Positions 35,617 through 44,802 of a DNA stretch of 64,000 nucleotides are shown here, in pieces. Numbering within the stretch: the first letter of the stretch is position 1; every line of letters starts with the position of its first letter. The notes below the pieces were generated by a model. The model did no database searches. It was not told the DNA's origin and was given only the letters and a program-made list of their open reading frames with translations. The stretch lies in NCBI RefSeq assembly GCF_014649395.1, contig NZ_BMSY01000003.1:496001-560000 (forward strand), read 5' to 3'. Source of the stretch: Streptomyces aureoverticillatus. GTDB taxonomy: Bacteria; Actinomycetota; Actinomycetes; Streptomycetales; Streptomycetaceae. The position numbers and the translations under genes are program-made.

Positions 35617-36159
35617 GTGACCATCGACCCGTCCTCGATTCCGAATTTCGGGGGCCAGCCCGAACCGCAGCAGGGCGCAGGACCGGCGGGCCCCGTCGTC
35701 CCTGACCAGGACCTGGTCAAGCAGCTCCTGGATCAGATGGAGCTCAAGTACGTCGTCGACGACGAGGGTGACCTCGCGGCGCCGTGGGAGGAGTTCCGTA
35801 CGTACTTCATGTTCCGCGGCGAGGACGACCAGCAGGTCTTCTCGGTGCGGACGTTCTACGACCGGCCGCACGGCATCGAGGAGAAGTCTCAGCTCCTCGA
35901 GTCCATCGACGACTGGAACCGGCGCACGCTGTGGCCCAAGGTCTACAGCCACACCCACGACGACGGCACGGTCCGCCTCATCGGCGAGGCCCAGATGCTG
36001 ATCGGCACGGGTGTCTCGCTGGAGCACTTCGTCTCGTCGACGGTGAGCTGGGTGCGGGCCGCGATCGAATTCGACCGCTGGCTCGTCGAGCAGCTCGGCC
36101 TGGAGCAGGCCGTGGACTCCGCCGAGGGCGAGGAGAAGCCCGGGGACGACGAGGCCTGA
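35617..36159 (+). CDS. YbjN-domain protein
   Basis: A 180-residue protein. After a Pro/Gly-rich N-terminus of about 30 residues, the YbjN-like domain runs from LVKQLLDQMELKYVVDDEGD through YFMFRGEDDQQVFSVRTFYD to FDRWLVEQLGLEQA, ending in an acidic tail. YbjN is a type III secretion chaperone-like fold, and bacterial members are thought to sense or modulate stress responses; biochemical function is unknown. GTG start at 35617 with AAGGGAA 7-10 nt upstream. The gene lies between clpB and a convergent glycosyltransferase gene and has no apparent partner. Confidence 0.8.
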   Translation: MTIDPSSIPNFGGQPEPQQGAGPAGPVVPDQDLVKQLLDQMELKYVVDDEGDLAAPWEEFRTYFMFRGEDDQQVFSVRTFYDRPHGIEEKSQLLESIDDWNRRTLWPKVYSHTHDDGTVRLIGEAQMLIGTGVSLEHFVSSTVSWVRAAIEFDRWLVEQLGLEQAVDSAEGEEKPGDDEA

Positions 36160-36220
36160 CGGCCCGGCGGTTCCGACGGCGCGGTCGGCAGGGGCACAGG
36201 CCCCGGCCCGCGCCACGCGT

Positions 36221-36280
36221 GACCGACCACGACGGCACGTGACCGACCACAACGGCACGTGACGGACTACAACGGCATCC
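36221..36280. repeat. Three 20-bp tandem repeats
   Basis: GACCGACCACGACGGCACGT, GACCGACCACAACGGCACGT and GACGGACTACAACGGCATCC are three consecutive units. The third one includes the stop codon of the convergent glycosyltransferase gene (TAG at 36267-36269). Confidence 0.75.
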
Positions 36281-37460
36281 GGGCGATCGTCACCAGATAC
36301 GTCCCGTACGCCACCGAGAGCCCGGCCAGGGCGCCCACCACCAGGTAGGCGTTCCTCGGCCGGGCTTTCGCCGTCCGGACCAGCGCGCGGGCGAGCGGGA
36401 TCAGCAGCGGGAAGGCGGGCAGCAGGAAGCGCGGCTTGGACTCGAAGAAGCCGGAGCCGCCGACCGCGATCAGCAGCAGCACGCCGGTGTAGACGAGCAA
36501 CGGCAGCGGCGCCCGGTCGGCCACGAGCAGCGCGTACAGCAGCACCGCCACCGCGACGATCACCAGCGTCACGGAGTGCACCAGCTTGTCGCCGTGCAGC
36601 AGCAGATGCTCGACGAAGGCGAGCGAGCCCGCGCCGAAGTCGAAGCGCGAGCCCCAGCCGCGCTGCACCGCGAAGTAGCCGCCGAGCGGGTCCCCCTCGC
36701 GGACGCCGACCCACAGGACGTACGCGGCCCAGCCGAGCGGGGCGAGCAGCGCGCCCGTCCACAGGCTGTGGGGAACGTCGCGGCCGCGGCGCCGCGCGAT
36801 CTCGTACACCGCCACGGCGAGCACCGCCGCCGCCACCGCGAACCCGTTCGGCCGGGCCAGGCCCGCGAGCGCCGCGAGCGCGCCCGCCCACAGCCAGCGG
36901 CGGGTGACCAGCGCGTACAGGGACCCGGCCGCGAGCGCGGTGAGGACCGGCTCCGTGTACCCCATCGACAGGATGACGGAGTGCGGCAGCAGGCCCCACA
37001 GGAGCACCAGGACGGTGGCGGTGCGGCGGTCGTACAGGCGGGCGGCGAGCGCGTGGATGCCGAGGGCGGCGGCCCCCGCGGCGAGCCAGGACACGACCAG
37101 CCCGGCCGCGCCGTGGGACAGCGGAGTGACGGCGGTGACCGCGCGGATCAGGCCCGGGTACAGCGGGAAGAACGCCAGGTCGCTCTGGACCACACCCGGC
37201 TCGAAGTAGAGGGTGCGGCCGTAGCCGTGAGCGGCGATGCCGGTGTACCAGCGGGAGTCCCAGGAGCGGCCGAGCAGGCGGAAGGTGTCCTGGCCGGTGG
37301 CGTGCGCCACGGCCGTCACGGCGAGCAGCCCGGTGAGCCGCGCCGCGGCGAAGACACCCAGCGCGCGCACCGCCGTCGGCCCCTTGGGCACGTAGGTGCG
37401 GCACTGGGTGCGGGGTGGTTCGGTGAGCGGGGCCGGGACCGTGGGGCTCGGGTGGGTCAC
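36267..37460 (-). CDS. PIG-V/GT-C-like mannosyltransferase, membrane
   Basis: A 397-residue polytopic protein with about nine membrane segments. The GT-C features are visible: RSWDSRWYTGIAAHGYG near residue 65 with the acidic Asp in the first loop, and FFPLYPGLIRA, which matches the PIG-V and ALG3/ALG9-type glycosyltransferases that use dolichol- or polyprenyl-linked mannose. A role in cell-wall or membrane glycosylation in the cytoplasmic membrane is inferred; the acceptor is unknown. The start is the ATG at 37460. The aminotransferase gene lies 89 bp upstream on the same strand. Confidence 0.8.
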   Translation of the reverse strand: MTHPSPTVPAPLTEPPRTQCRTYVPKGPTAVRALGVFAAARLTGLLAVTAVAHATGQDTFRLLGRSWDSRWYTGIAAHGYGRTLYFEPGVVQSDLAFFPLYPGLIRAVTAVTPLSHGAAGLVVSWLAAGAAALGIHALAARLYDRRTATVLVLLWGLLPHSVILSMGYTEPVLTALAAGSLYALVTRRWLWAGALAALAGLARPNGFAVAAAVLAVAVYEIARRRGRDVPHSLWTGALLAPLGWAAYVLWVGVREGDPLGGYFAVQRGWGSRFDFGAGSLAFVEHLLLHGDKLVHSVTLVIVAVAVLLYALLVADRAPLPLLVYTGVLLLIAVGGSGFFESKPRFLLPAFPLLIPLARALVRTAKARPRNAYLVVGALAGLSVAYGTYLVTIARMPL

Positions 37461-37549
37461 ACCCGAACCCTCCGGGGTCGTGGCGGCGGATGCGAGCCGG
37501 GTGGGTCCGTGTGGGTGCGTGCCGTACCCCGACCGCGGCCCCTGGTCGG

Positions 37550-38821
37550 CTACAGCGCCTTCAGCCGGTCCACCGCGTCCGCGAGCACCGCCGTGCGCTT
37601 GCAGAACGCGAACCGCACGAAGGGCGCGCCCGCCTCACGGTGGTCGTAGAAGACCGCGTTCGGGATGGCGACGACACCCGCGCGCTCCGGCAGGGCGCGG
37701 CAGAAGGCGAAGCCGTCGCCGGCGCCCGAGCGGCTGTCGCCGAGCGGGCGGATGTCGGTGGTGATGAAGTACGTGCCCGCCGGCCGGTAGACCTCGAAGC
37801 CCGCCGCCGTCAGGCCCGCGGCCAGCAGGTCCCGCTTGGCGCGCATGTCCTCGCGGAAGGACGTGAAGTAGCTGTCGGGCAGCGCGAGCGCTTCCGCGAC
37901 CGCGTACTGGAAGGGGCCCGAGGCCACGAACGTCAGATACTGCTTCGCCGAGCGCACCGCCGTGACCAGCTCCGGCGTGGACGTCACCCAGCCGACCTTC
38001 CAGCCGGTGAACGAGAACGTCTTGCCCGCCGAGCCGATGGTGACGGTGCGCTCGCGCATGCCGGGGAAGGAGGCGAGCGGCAGGTGCGCCGGTGTCACCT
38101 CGTCCGTGAAGACCAGGTGCTCGTAGACCTCGTCGGTGACCACGAGCAGATCCTGCTCGACGGCCAGCTTCGCGATCTCGGCCAGCTCCTCGCGGGTGAG
38201 GACGGTGCCCGTCGGGTTGTGCGGGGTGTTGAGGAGCAGCAGCCGGGTGCGCGGGGTGACGGCGTCGCGCAGCTCGTCCAGATCGAGTACGAAGCGTCCG
38301 TCCCGCGGGCGCAGGGTGACCGGGACCCGGGTGCCGCCCGCGAGCGCGATCGCGGCGGCGTACGAGTCGTAGTACGGCTCCAGGGCGATCACCTCGTCGC
38401 CCGGCTCCACCAGGGCGAGCAGCGAGGCCGCGATGGCCTCGGTGGCGCCGGCCGTGACCAGGACCTCGCGGTCGGGGTCGTACGCCAGGCCGTAGTGGTG
38501 CGACTGGTGCGCGGCGACCGCCGTGCGCAGCTCGGGGACGCCCGGCCCCGGCGGGTACTGGTTGCCGCGGCCGTCGCGCAGCGCCCGCACCGCGGCCTCG
38601 CGCACCTCTTCGGGGCCGTCCGTGTCCGGGAATCCCTGGCCCAGGTTGATCGCGCCGGTCCGCACCGCGAGCGCGGACATCTCGGCGAAGATCGTCGTGC
38701 CGAACTCCGCCAGGCGGCGGTTGAGCAGCGGGCGGCCGTTCATCGAGGCGCCGGAGCGGCCGGGCGTGCCGGGGGCGGCGGGGGCGGCGGCAGGGCCGGA
38801 GGAGGACGTCATGGCCGTCAT
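37550..38821 (-). CDS. PLP-dependent aminotransferase, class I/II
   Basis: A 423-residue fold-type I aminotransferase. Hallmarks are INLGQGFPDTDGPEEVREAA, NQYPPGPGVPELRTAVAAH, the cofactor-binding TPHNPTGTVLTREELAEI, TDEVYEHL and the PLP-lysine region SAGKTFSFTGWKVGW. This arrangement is typical of kynurenine/glutamine transaminase-like or DapC-like aminotransferases; the specific amino donor is not determinable. N-terminal start is uncertain by about three to twenty residues (several Met codons: 38821, 38812, near 38743). It is divergent from the small Gly/Ser/Cys-rich gene. A kynurenine substrate would be interesting given the kyn genes at 47-50 kb, but this is only a guess. Confidence 0.85.
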   Translation of the reverse strand: MTAMTSSSGPAAAPAAPGTPGRSGASMNGRPLLNRRLAEFGTTIFAEMSALAVRTGAINLGQGFPDTDGPEEVREAAVRALRDGRGNQYPPGPGVPELRTAVAAHQSHHYGLAYDPDREVLVTAGATEAIAASLLALVEPGDEVIALEPYYDSYAAAIALAGGTRVPVTLRPRDGRFVLDLDELRDAVTPRTRLLLLNTPHNPTGTVLTREELAEIAKLAVEQDLLVVTDEVYEHLVFTDEVTPAHLPLASFPGMRERTVTIGSAGKTFSFTGWKVGWVTSTPELVTAVRSAKQYLTFVASGPFQYAVAEALALPDSYFTSFREDMRAKRDLLAAGLTAAGFEVYRPAGTYFITTDIRPLGDSRSGAGDGFAFCRALPERAGVVAIPNAVFYDHREAGAPFVRFAFCKRTAVLADAVDRLKAL

Positions 38822-38982
38822 CCTGCGCCGAACCTCTGGACTTCCTCAACTCTGCTTTGGCCGGGTGTGGCCGGGGGCATTCCCTTGTCACGCGACGACG
38901 CGGGACGAGATCGGCACGGCGGGACCGGCCCGGGGGAACGGCTCCGGCCCGCTACGGGGGAACGGAAAGGAAGGTGAGGGAC

Positions 38983-39252
38983 ATGATCCTGATCCTCTTC
39001 TTCATCTTGTGGCTCGTGATGGTGGTGGCGATCGGCTACGGCGTCAGCAGGCGCACCAGGCGCCCGAGGCTGAGCCGTGCGTCGGGCAGCAGCAGCTGGT
39101 GGGCGAGCTCCGGCGCGAACAACTCCAGCTCGGGCGCGACCAGTTGCGGCAGCAGTACGTCCTGCGGTGGCGGTTCTTCCTGTGGCGGCGGCTCGTCCTG
39201 CGGCGGGGGTGGCGGCGGCGGGGGTGGCTGCGGAGGCGGCGGAGGCAGCTGA
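38983..39252 (+). CDS. Small membrane protein with a Gly/Ser/Cys-rich tail
   Basis: 89 residues. Residues 1-21 form one hydrophobic segment (ILILFFILWLVMVVAIGYGV), then basic RRTRRPRLSR, and from about residue 34 a tail made of Ser, Gly and Cys with CGGGSSCGGGSSCGGGGGG runs. It has five or six cysteines in the tail. The N-terminus inserts in the membrane; the cysteine-rich tail could form disulphides or bind metal or cofactors. Ribosome site GAGGG precedes the ATG closely. Streptomyces often carry such small proteins; the family is not known to me. The repetitive tail DNA is prone to slippage. Confidence 0.65.
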   Translation: MILILFFILWLVMVVAIGYGVSRRTRRPRLSRASGSSSWWASSGANNSSSGATSCGSSTSCGGGSSCGGGSSCGGGGGGGGGCGGGGGS

Positions 39253-39689
39253 CACGGGGCAGCTGGTCCACTGGGCGAAGCGTCCGGCGGGAGTCAACTC
39301 CCGGCGGGCGCTTCGTCGTTGGGGTGGTTTCAGGTTTCGATGCCGAGGGCGGGGCAGAAGGGCTGTACAAGGGGTTGTTGAAGGGCGACAGGGGGGATAT
39401 AGGTCTATTGGCGACCGTACCGGGACGCTTCCGGATCGTCTGAGTTCGCAGAAACGTGAACAGATGAACTGTTCAGCCCTCTAGGGGATGGAAACCCTAC
39501 GAAGTTGGGTAAAAACGCTGTGGCAGTGTCGCAGTTCATGATTCCCTCTTAACCGTCACACCGCCCTCGGACGTTCTCGGCTCAGCGATCGGGACTTCTC
39601 CGTGGGCACGAGCCGGCATTCCGACCTCCTGGTGTCCGACCGGGTGCGCCGGCCCCCCCACCTCCATTGCGTGCTAGCGGAGCCGACCC
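39253..39689. promoter_or_regulatory. 437-bp intergenic region with terminator and palindrome
   Basis: It holds a terminator-like hairpin for the small gene (39276-39293 with 39298-39315, CGAAGCG/CGCTTCG plus GGGAG/CTCCC). It also holds a perfect operator-like palindrome TGAACAG-ATGAA-CTGTTCA (39457-39475) and, directly after, the hairpin TAGGG..CCCTA near 39483-39500. The remaining sequence up to the DUF2617 gene start is AT-richer than coding DNA. I see no gene. Confidence 0.5.
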
Positions 39690-40208
39690 ATGCTCACGAC
39701 CCTGAAGACTGTCTACACCGACACGCGCGCCGGGGACCTGGCCTGGGCCCTCGGCCGCGAGCCGTTGCCCGCACTCGCCACGCTCGACCTCGAACTGTCC
39801 GGCGCCGCCGTGCAGTTGAGACTTCTCGGGGCGTCGCACCAGGTGCTCCTGGAGGAGGAGCGGGGGACCTGCTCGGAGACGGTGGCCTGCATCCCCGGCA
39901 GCAGCACCCCGCTGCCGCTCGGCGTCTCCAAGCGGGTGGGCGAGTGGGAGTACGAGTTCGCGGCCTGCGTCGAGACCCTGTCGCGGGGTCAGTTCGCCGG
40001 CCGGGCCCAGGAGTTGTTGGCGCTGGTCACCGAGCACCCGCACGGCCTGGCCGGGGTCTTCCCCGGCATCCCGCACGCCTTCACCGCCATGCTCGCGCAG
40101 CGCCACGAGGGCGCGGTCATGTGGCGCACGTGGCACGCGTACCCGCAGGACGGGCAGTTGGTGGCCACGCGGACGCGGGTGGGCGTGCGGATGCCTGCGG
40201 CGCTTTGA
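39690..40208 (+). CDS. DUF2617 family protein
   Basis: 172 residues starting MLTTLKTVYTDTRAGDLAWA. It shows the block LDLELSGAAVQLRLLGASHQ, then CSETVACIPGSS and GEWEYEFAACVETLSRGQF, and WRTWHAYPQDGQLVATRTRV near the end. I recognise this as DUF2617, of unknown function, generally encoded next to a spermidine-synthase-like membrane protein, as here (181 bp). GGAG lies 7 nt before the ATG at 39690. A long structured leader may exist (palindrome at 39457-39475 and small hairpins), suggesting regulation, but no known riboswitch could be recognised. Confidence 0.85.
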   Translation: MLTTLKTVYTDTRAGDLAWALGREPLPALATLDLELSGAAVQLRLLGASHQVLLEEERGTCSETVACIPGSSTPLPLGVSKRVGEWEYEFAACVETLSRGQFAGRAQELLALVTEHPHGLAGVFPGIPHAFTAMLAQRHEGAVMWRTWHAYPQDGQLVATRTRVGVRMPAAL

Positions 40209-40353
40209 GGGTTCTTTCCCGCCCGCCCTCCCGTTTCCAGTTGGCCGTGGGGTGGGCGTCTCCTGTGGGGGGCCTTCGCCGTCGGCGGCTGTCCGTGATC
40301 TTTGTGGGCGGCGGTTACACGTTCCCACCCGGACCTCCACCCATGTGGGGGAC

Positions 40354-40381
40354 TTGGTGTAAGCGTGTGGTGACGTAGCGT
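40354..40381 (+). promoter_or_regulatory. Promoter of the spermidine synthase-like gene, probably leaderless
   Basis: TTGGTG (-35, 40354-40359), a 16-bp spacer and TAGCGT (-10, 40376-40381) are followed by 7 bases and the GTG start. No Shine-Dalgarno precedes the start. Confidence 0.55.
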
Positions 40382-40388
40382 TCGCAGC

Positions 40389-41978
40389 GTGATCGAGCCG
40401 CCCGTGCGCCTGCCCGTCACGCCCCGGACAGGCCGCTTCCTCGTCCTCGCGGGCGTGTTCATCTGTGCTGCCTGCGGCCTTGTGTACGAACTCGAACTCG
40501 TCGCCCTCGCCTCGTACTTGATCGGTGACTCCGTCACCCAGGCCTCCGTCGTGCTGTCCGTGATGGTGTTCGCGATGGGCGTCGGCTCGCTGCTCGCCAA
40601 GCGGCTGCGGTGCCGGGCCGCCGCCGGGTTCGGTCTCGTCGAGGCGGCGCTCGCGCTGGTCGGCGGGTGCAGCGCGCTGGTTCTGTACGCGGCCTTCGCC
40701 TGGGCCGGGGACCGGGGCGAGATGTGGGCGAGCGGATCGCGCTATCTCTTCGTGGCGTTCTCCTTCGTCATCGGCGTCCTCATCGGCGCCGAAGTGCCCC
40801 TGCTCATGGTGCTGATCCAGCGCGTCCGGCGGCAGGACGCGGGCGGCGCGGTGGCCGACCTGTTCGCCGCCGACTACGTGGGCGCGCTGGTCGGCGGTCT
40901 CGCCTTCCCCTTCCTGCTGCTGCCGTGGTTCGGGCAGCTCACCGGGGCGCTGCTCACCGGCGCCGTCAACGTCCTCGCGGGCGGGGCGCTGGTCTTCGGC
41001 CTGTTCGGGCGCGACCTGAGCGGCCGCGGCCGCTGGATACTGATCCTCGCCAACGTCACGGTCCTCGCCGTCCTCGCCTCCGCCGCCGTGCTCGTCGACG
41101 ACTTCGAGCGGGCCGCGCGCCGCGCCGTGTACGGCTCGGACATCCGCGTCGCCGTGCAGACCGGCGTCCAGGAAGTCGTCCTGACCGGCGGCGACCGGGA
41201 GTCCCTGCACCTGTTCCTCGACGGCCGGCTGCGCGTCAGCGGCCGCGACGAACGCCGCTACCACCAGGCGCTCGTCCAGCCCGCCATGCGCGGCGGGCCG
41301 CACGCGCGCGTGCTGATCCTCGGCGGCGGCGACGGTCTCGCGGCCCGCGAGGTGCTGCGGCACTCCGGCGTACGTCACGTCGACGTCGTCGAGATCGACC
41401 CGGGCGTCGTGCGGCTGGCCCGTGAGGACCCGGCGCTCAGCGAGCTCAATGGACACGTGTACCGGGACCGCCGGGTGCGCGTCACGCACGCAGACGCGTT
41501 CCGCTGGCTGCGCGGGCCGCACGAGCGGCACCGGCCCTACGACGTCGTGCTCGCCGACCTGCCCGACCCCGGCATCACCGCGAGCACCAAGCTCTACTCG
41601 CAGGAGTTCTACGGCCTGCTCGCCCGCGTCCTCGCCGACGACGGCCGGTTCGCCGTGCACGCCGGGCCCGTCGTCACCCGGGGCCACACCTACTGGACGG
41701 TTGACGCGACGCTGCGCGCCGCGGGCTTCGTCACCACGCCCTACCGCGTGACGGGCCGTCACGCCGGCTTCGCCGCCGGGCCCGACCGGACCGAGGACGG
41801 CACCGCCGAGCCGCGCGACTGGGGCTTCGTGCTCGCCGCGCGCACCCCGGAGCGGCTCACCGCGGCCGCGGCGTCGGGCGTCCTGCGATCCGGGGCACGG
41901 GCCGCCGAACGGGTCCGCCCCGCCCCCGGCCACGGCATCGCGCCGTCCACCCTGGTGCATCCGCGGTACGCCGACTGA
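40389..41978 (+). CDS. Membrane-anchored spermidine synthase-like protein
   Basis: A 529-residue protein. The N-terminal 230 residues contain about seven membrane segments ([20 protein letters not shown] and later spans). The C-terminal half is a spermidine-synthase-type methyltransferase-like fold with [15 protein letters not shown] near residue 310 and [17 protein letters not shown], where aminopropyl donor decarboxylated SAM would bind. The polyamine function is uncertain, because membrane forms are common in actinobacteria and may not make polyamines. Its partner is the DUF2617 protein 181 bp upstream. GTG start at 40389 with a promoter immediately upstream. Confidence 0.83.
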   Translation: MIEPPVRLPVTPRTGRFLVLAGVFICAACGLVYELELVALASYLIGDSVTQASVVLSVMVFAMGVGSLLAKRLRCRAAAGFGLVEAALALVGGCSALVLYAAFAWAGDRGEMWASGSRYLFVAFSFVIGVLIGAEVPLLMVLIQRVRRQDAGGAVADLFAADYVGALVGGLAFPFLLLPWFGQLTGALLTGAVNVLAGGALVFGLFGRDLSGRGRWILILANVTVLAVLASAAVLVDDFERAARRAVYGSDIRVAVQTGVQEVVLTGGDRESLHLFLDGRLRVSGRDERRYHQALVQPAMRGGPHARVLILGGGDGLAAREVLRHSGVRHVDVVEIDPGVVRLAREDPALSELNGHVYRDRRVRVTHADAFRWLRGPHERHRPYDVVLADLPDPGITASTKLYSQEFYGLLARVLADDGRFAVHAGPVVTRGHTYWTVDATLRAAGFVTTPYRVTGRHAGFAAGPDRTEDGTAEPRDWGFVLAARTPERLTAAAASGVLRSGARAAERVRPAPGHGIAPSTLVHPRYAD

Positions 41979-42057
41979 CGGGTCGTCCGGCCATGGACAC
42001 GGTCAAGTGGCCTCAGGGGCATACATCATGCGGCGGGCGTCGGTACGCTCGACTGTC

Positions 42058-42978
42058 ATGGAGCATGAGGTGTTCGTACCGGTTCCGGAAGAGCAGCTCC
42101 GCGAGGCGCTGGCCGACCCCGAGCGGGTCGCCGGTGCGGTGCCGGGGCTGCAGCGTGCCGCCGACGCGGACTCGCCGCCCGTGTCCGGGCGGCTGAGAGT
42201 GCGGGTCGGCGGGCACACGATCACCTATCGCGGTGCGCTGCGGGTCGCCCCGCGAGGCGACGGCGGGTACTCCCTGGAAGGGGAGGGCGCCGAGGTCCGC
42301 GGGACCGGGGCCGTCAAGTTCTCCCTGGTGCTGCGGCTGGCGCCCGCCGCGGAAGGGGGCACGAGCGTCGCCTTCAGCGGGAGCGGGTCCGGGGACGGGC
42401 GGGTCGCCGAGATCGCGGAAAGTTCTCCACAGGCTGTGGAGGGGGCGGTGCGGAGGTTGCTCGGGCGGTTCGCGGAGGGGCTGGCGTCCGGGGCCGCGGC
42501 GCGGTCCGGCGGCGCCGGGGCACCGGCTTCGGACGGGGCCGACGACCGGTCGGCTCCCGGCGGCTCTGTTGACTCCGCCGCGTCCGCCGGCCCTGCTGAG
42601 TCCGCCGACCCCGCTGGCCCCGCCGAGTCCGCCGGGCCCGACGAACCCATGGGCCCCACCGGGACCGGAGACGGTACATACGGGATCTTCCGGGCGGAGG
42701 TGCCGCCTCCGCCGTTGGATCCGCTCGCCGACGATCTCGACGGGGCGTTGGACGAGGGGGGCGTTCCGGCCGCGGAGGCGGCGCATGCTCGGCGGACGAT
42801 GATCGGGCGGAGCGCGGAGGAAGTCGACCACGCGCCGCCGCGGGGGCGGTATGCGCCGGTGCCCGTGCCGGAGGCGATGTCTGGCGGGGTCGCCACGCTG
42901 CGGTGGGCCGCGCCGGTGGCCGCGGTGGCTCTCGCTTCCGCGATCGTGGTCTCCCGGGCGCTGCGGCGGCGCCGTTGA
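42058..42978 (+). CDS. CoxG-like SRPBCC-domain membrane protein
   Basis: 306 residues. The first 145 residues form an SRPBCC domain like the carbon-monoxide-dehydrogenase subunit G family (MEHEVFVPVPEEQLREALAD, VAGAVPGLQRAADADSPP, VAEIAESSPQAVEGAVRRLL). A Pro/Ala/Ser/Gly-rich linker follows and the C-terminus is a single membrane anchor (LRWAAPVAAVALASAIVV) with basic end. No molybdenum CO dehydrogenase genes are nearby, so the role is unknown. I chose the ATG at 42058 (MEHE.., family-typical); TACGCT lies 8 nt upstream and there is no ribosome site. An ATG at 42028 with AGGGG 8 nt upstream is the alternative. Confidence 0.75.
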   Translation: MEHEVFVPVPEEQLREALADPERVAGAVPGLQRAADADSPPVSGRLRVRVGGHTITYRGALRVAPRGDGGYSLEGEGAEVRGTGAVKFSLVLRLAPAAEGGTSVAFSGSGSGDGRVAEIAESSPQAVEGAVRRLLGRFAEGLASGAAARSGGAGAPASDGADDRSAPGGSVDSAASAGPAESADPAGPAESAGPDEPMGPTGTGDGTYGIFRAEVPPPPLDPLADDLDGALDEGGVPAAEAAHARRTMIGRSAEEVDHAPPRGRYAPVPVPEAMSGGVATLRWAAPVAAVALASAIVVSRALRRRR

Positions 42979-43355
42979 GGGCCCCCTCCGGGGGGCGTTC
43001 TGGGCCCGGGCACCCGGGCCGGGGTGGCCGCCGATCGGCGCTCCGCGCCTCGTCCTCAAGCGCCGGACGGGCTTTCCCCCACCCGCCCGCCCTTTCCAGC
43101 CCTGCGGGCTCATCCGGCCCGCCGTTCCTGGGGCTCCGCCCCAGACCCCGCCCCTCAATCGCCGGAGGGGCTGAAATTGTGCTGGTGAGTTTCAGCCCGT
43201 CGAGGGGGTCCCTCCCTGCTCTTTAAGAGCTTGGGGGAGATTGAGGACGAGCCGCGGAGCGGCGATTCGGGGGTCCAGGGGGCGGAGCCCCCTGGTTACG
43301 GGAAGGGGCGGGATTGGGGAAGCTTCCGGCAGGAGCGAGCCGTAAGGTCGACCCC
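42979..43355. repeat. 377-bp intergenic region built of dispersed extragenic repeats
   Basis: It contains CGTCCTCAAGCGCCGGACGG (43050-43072 area), CAATCGCCGGAGGGGCTGAAAT-like sequence (43157-43180, also at 51285-51305), and GGGTCCAGGGGGCGGAGCCC then CTGGTTACGGGAAGGGGCGG (43272-43312), close to 47275-47315 and 51367-51407. I see no coding gene. Confidence 0.8.
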
Positions 43356-44177
43356 GTGAGTAGCAGCAGCGAAGAGATCAGGCTGGCCGCCGGTTCCGTG
43401 GGGGTCAGCGTTCAGCCGGGCAACGGATGCCGCCTCGGCAGCCTCACCGTCGACGGAGTCGAACTGCTGCGGCAGGGTGAGCGTTATGGCAGCTTCCCGA
43501 TGGTGCCGTGGTGCGGCCGCACCCGGGACGGCCGCTTCATGAACGGCGGCACACAGCACCAGCTCCCCGTCAACTCCCCACCGCACGCCATCCACGGCAC
43601 CGCCCGCGACGCCGCGTGGAAGACGGCCCGGGCGAGCACGACGGAGGCCGTCTTCACGTACGACCTGACGGACCCCTGGCCCTACCCGGGCCGCGTCACG
43701 CAGGTGGTCGAGCTGACCGAGGACGCCCTGACCCTGCGGATGGCGATCGAGACGTACGGGGATTCGTTCCCGGCGCAGGCGGGCTGGCACCCGTGGTTCA
43801 ACCGTCACCTGGAGGGCGGGCAGGGCGGGGCGGACGGCGCCGACGCCGGCGTACAGCTCCGCTTCGACGCCGCCTGGCAGGAGCAGCGAGGCGACGACCA
43901 CCTGCCCACCGGCACCCGCATCGCCCCCACCTCCGCCCCCTGGGACGACTGCTTCGGCATGCCCGGCGGCGTGGACGTGACCCTGACCTGGCCGGGCCGC
44001 CTGGAGCTGAACGTGGCCAGCCGCGAGGAGTGGGTCGTGGTGTACGACGAGCCCGCCGAGGCGGTGTGCGTGGAGCCGCAGACCGGCCCGCCCAACGGCC
44101 TGAACACCCTGCCGCGCCTGGTGACCCCGCTGGAGCCCTTGGAGACGTCGACCACCTGGACCTGGCGGCGACTGTGA
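43356..44177 (+). CDS. Aldose 1-epimerase (galactose mutarotase) family protein
   Basis: A 273-residue mutarotase-like beta-sandwich. It interconverts alpha and beta anomers of aldoses. The catalytic histidines appear in HAIHGTARDAAWK and QAGWHPWFNRHL, and the catalytic glutamate in CVEPQTGPPNGLNTL. GTG start at 43356; weak ribosome-site pairing upstream. The gene is 35 bp upstream of pyrE and probably cotranscribed. Confidence 0.85.
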   Translation: MSSSSEEIRLAAGSVGVSVQPGNGCRLGSLTVDGVELLRQGERYGSFPMVPWCGRTRDGRFMNGGTQHQLPVNSPPHAIHGTARDAAWKTARASTTEAVFTYDLTDPWPYPGRVTQVVELTEDALTLRMAIETYGDSFPAQAGWHPWFNRHLEGGQGGADGADAGVQLRFDAAWQEQRGDDHLPTGTRIAPTSAPWDDCFGMPGGVDVTLTWPGRLELNVASREEWVVVYDEPAEAVCVEPQTGPPNGLNTLPRLVTPLEPLETSTTWTWRRL

Positions 44178-44212
44178 CCCCCGCGCCCCGCGGCGCGCTT
44201 AAGCTCGTAGCC

Positions 44213-44764
44213 ATGACGAACGACGTACGCGGCGACCTGCTGCAGCAGATCAAGGACAAGGCCGTCGTGCACGGCAAGGTGACGCTCTCCTCGGGCATCG
44301 AGGCCGACTACTACGTCGACCTGCGCCGCATCACCCTCGACGGCGAGGCCGCCCCGCTGGTCGGGCAGGTGCTGCTCGACCTGACGGCGGACCTGGAGTT
44401 CGACGCCGTGGGCGGGCTCACCATGGGCGCCGACCCCGTCGCCGCCGCGATGCTGCACGCCGCCGCGGCCCGCGGCAAGCGGATCGACGCGTTCGTGGTG
44501 CGCAAGGCCGCCAAGGCGCACGGCCTGCAGCGCCGCGTCGAGGGCCCGGACATCAAGGGCCGCCGCGTGCTCGTCGTCGAGGACACCTCCACCACCGGCG
44601 GGTCCCCGCTCACCGCCGTGGAGGCGGTGCGCGAGGCCGGTGCCGAGGTCGTGGGCGTGGCGACGATCGTGGACCGGGCCACCGGCGCCGCCGAGAAGAT
44701 CACCGAGGGCGCGGGCGTGCCGTACCTCTTCGCGTACTCCAAGGACGAGCTGGGCCTGGACTGA
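44213..44764 (+). CDS. pyrE: Orotate phosphoribosyltransferase
   Basis: A 183-residue PRT that makes orotidine 5'-monophosphate from orotate and PRPP in pyrimidine biosynthesis. GKVTLSSGIEADYYVDLRR, GGLTMGADPVAAAMLHAAA, FVVRKAAKAHGLQRRVEG and the PRPP loop VLVVEDTSTTGGSPLTAVEA fit the family, and the length is typical of the short bacterial form. It is in an operon-like order with the mutarotase gene and is followed by a terminator before fba. Confidence 0.93.
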   Translation: MTNDVRGDLLQQIKDKAVVHGKVTLSSGIEADYYVDLRRITLDGEAAPLVGQVLLDLTADLEFDAVGGLTMGADPVAAAMLHAAAARGKRIDAFVVRKAAKAHGLQRRVEGPDIKGRRVLVVEDTSTTGGSPLTAVEAVREAGAEVVGVATIVDRATGAAEKITEGAGVPYLFAYSKDELGLD

Positions 44765-44802
44765 CCGCACGGGCTGGAGCAATCCGGCCCGTCTGGAAAG
44801 AT

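Noticed and set aside
39440..39690. c-di-AMP (ydaO) or c-di-GMP riboswitch before the DUF2617 gene.
   Set aside because: Consensus blocks of either class could not be found; left as an unknown structured leader.
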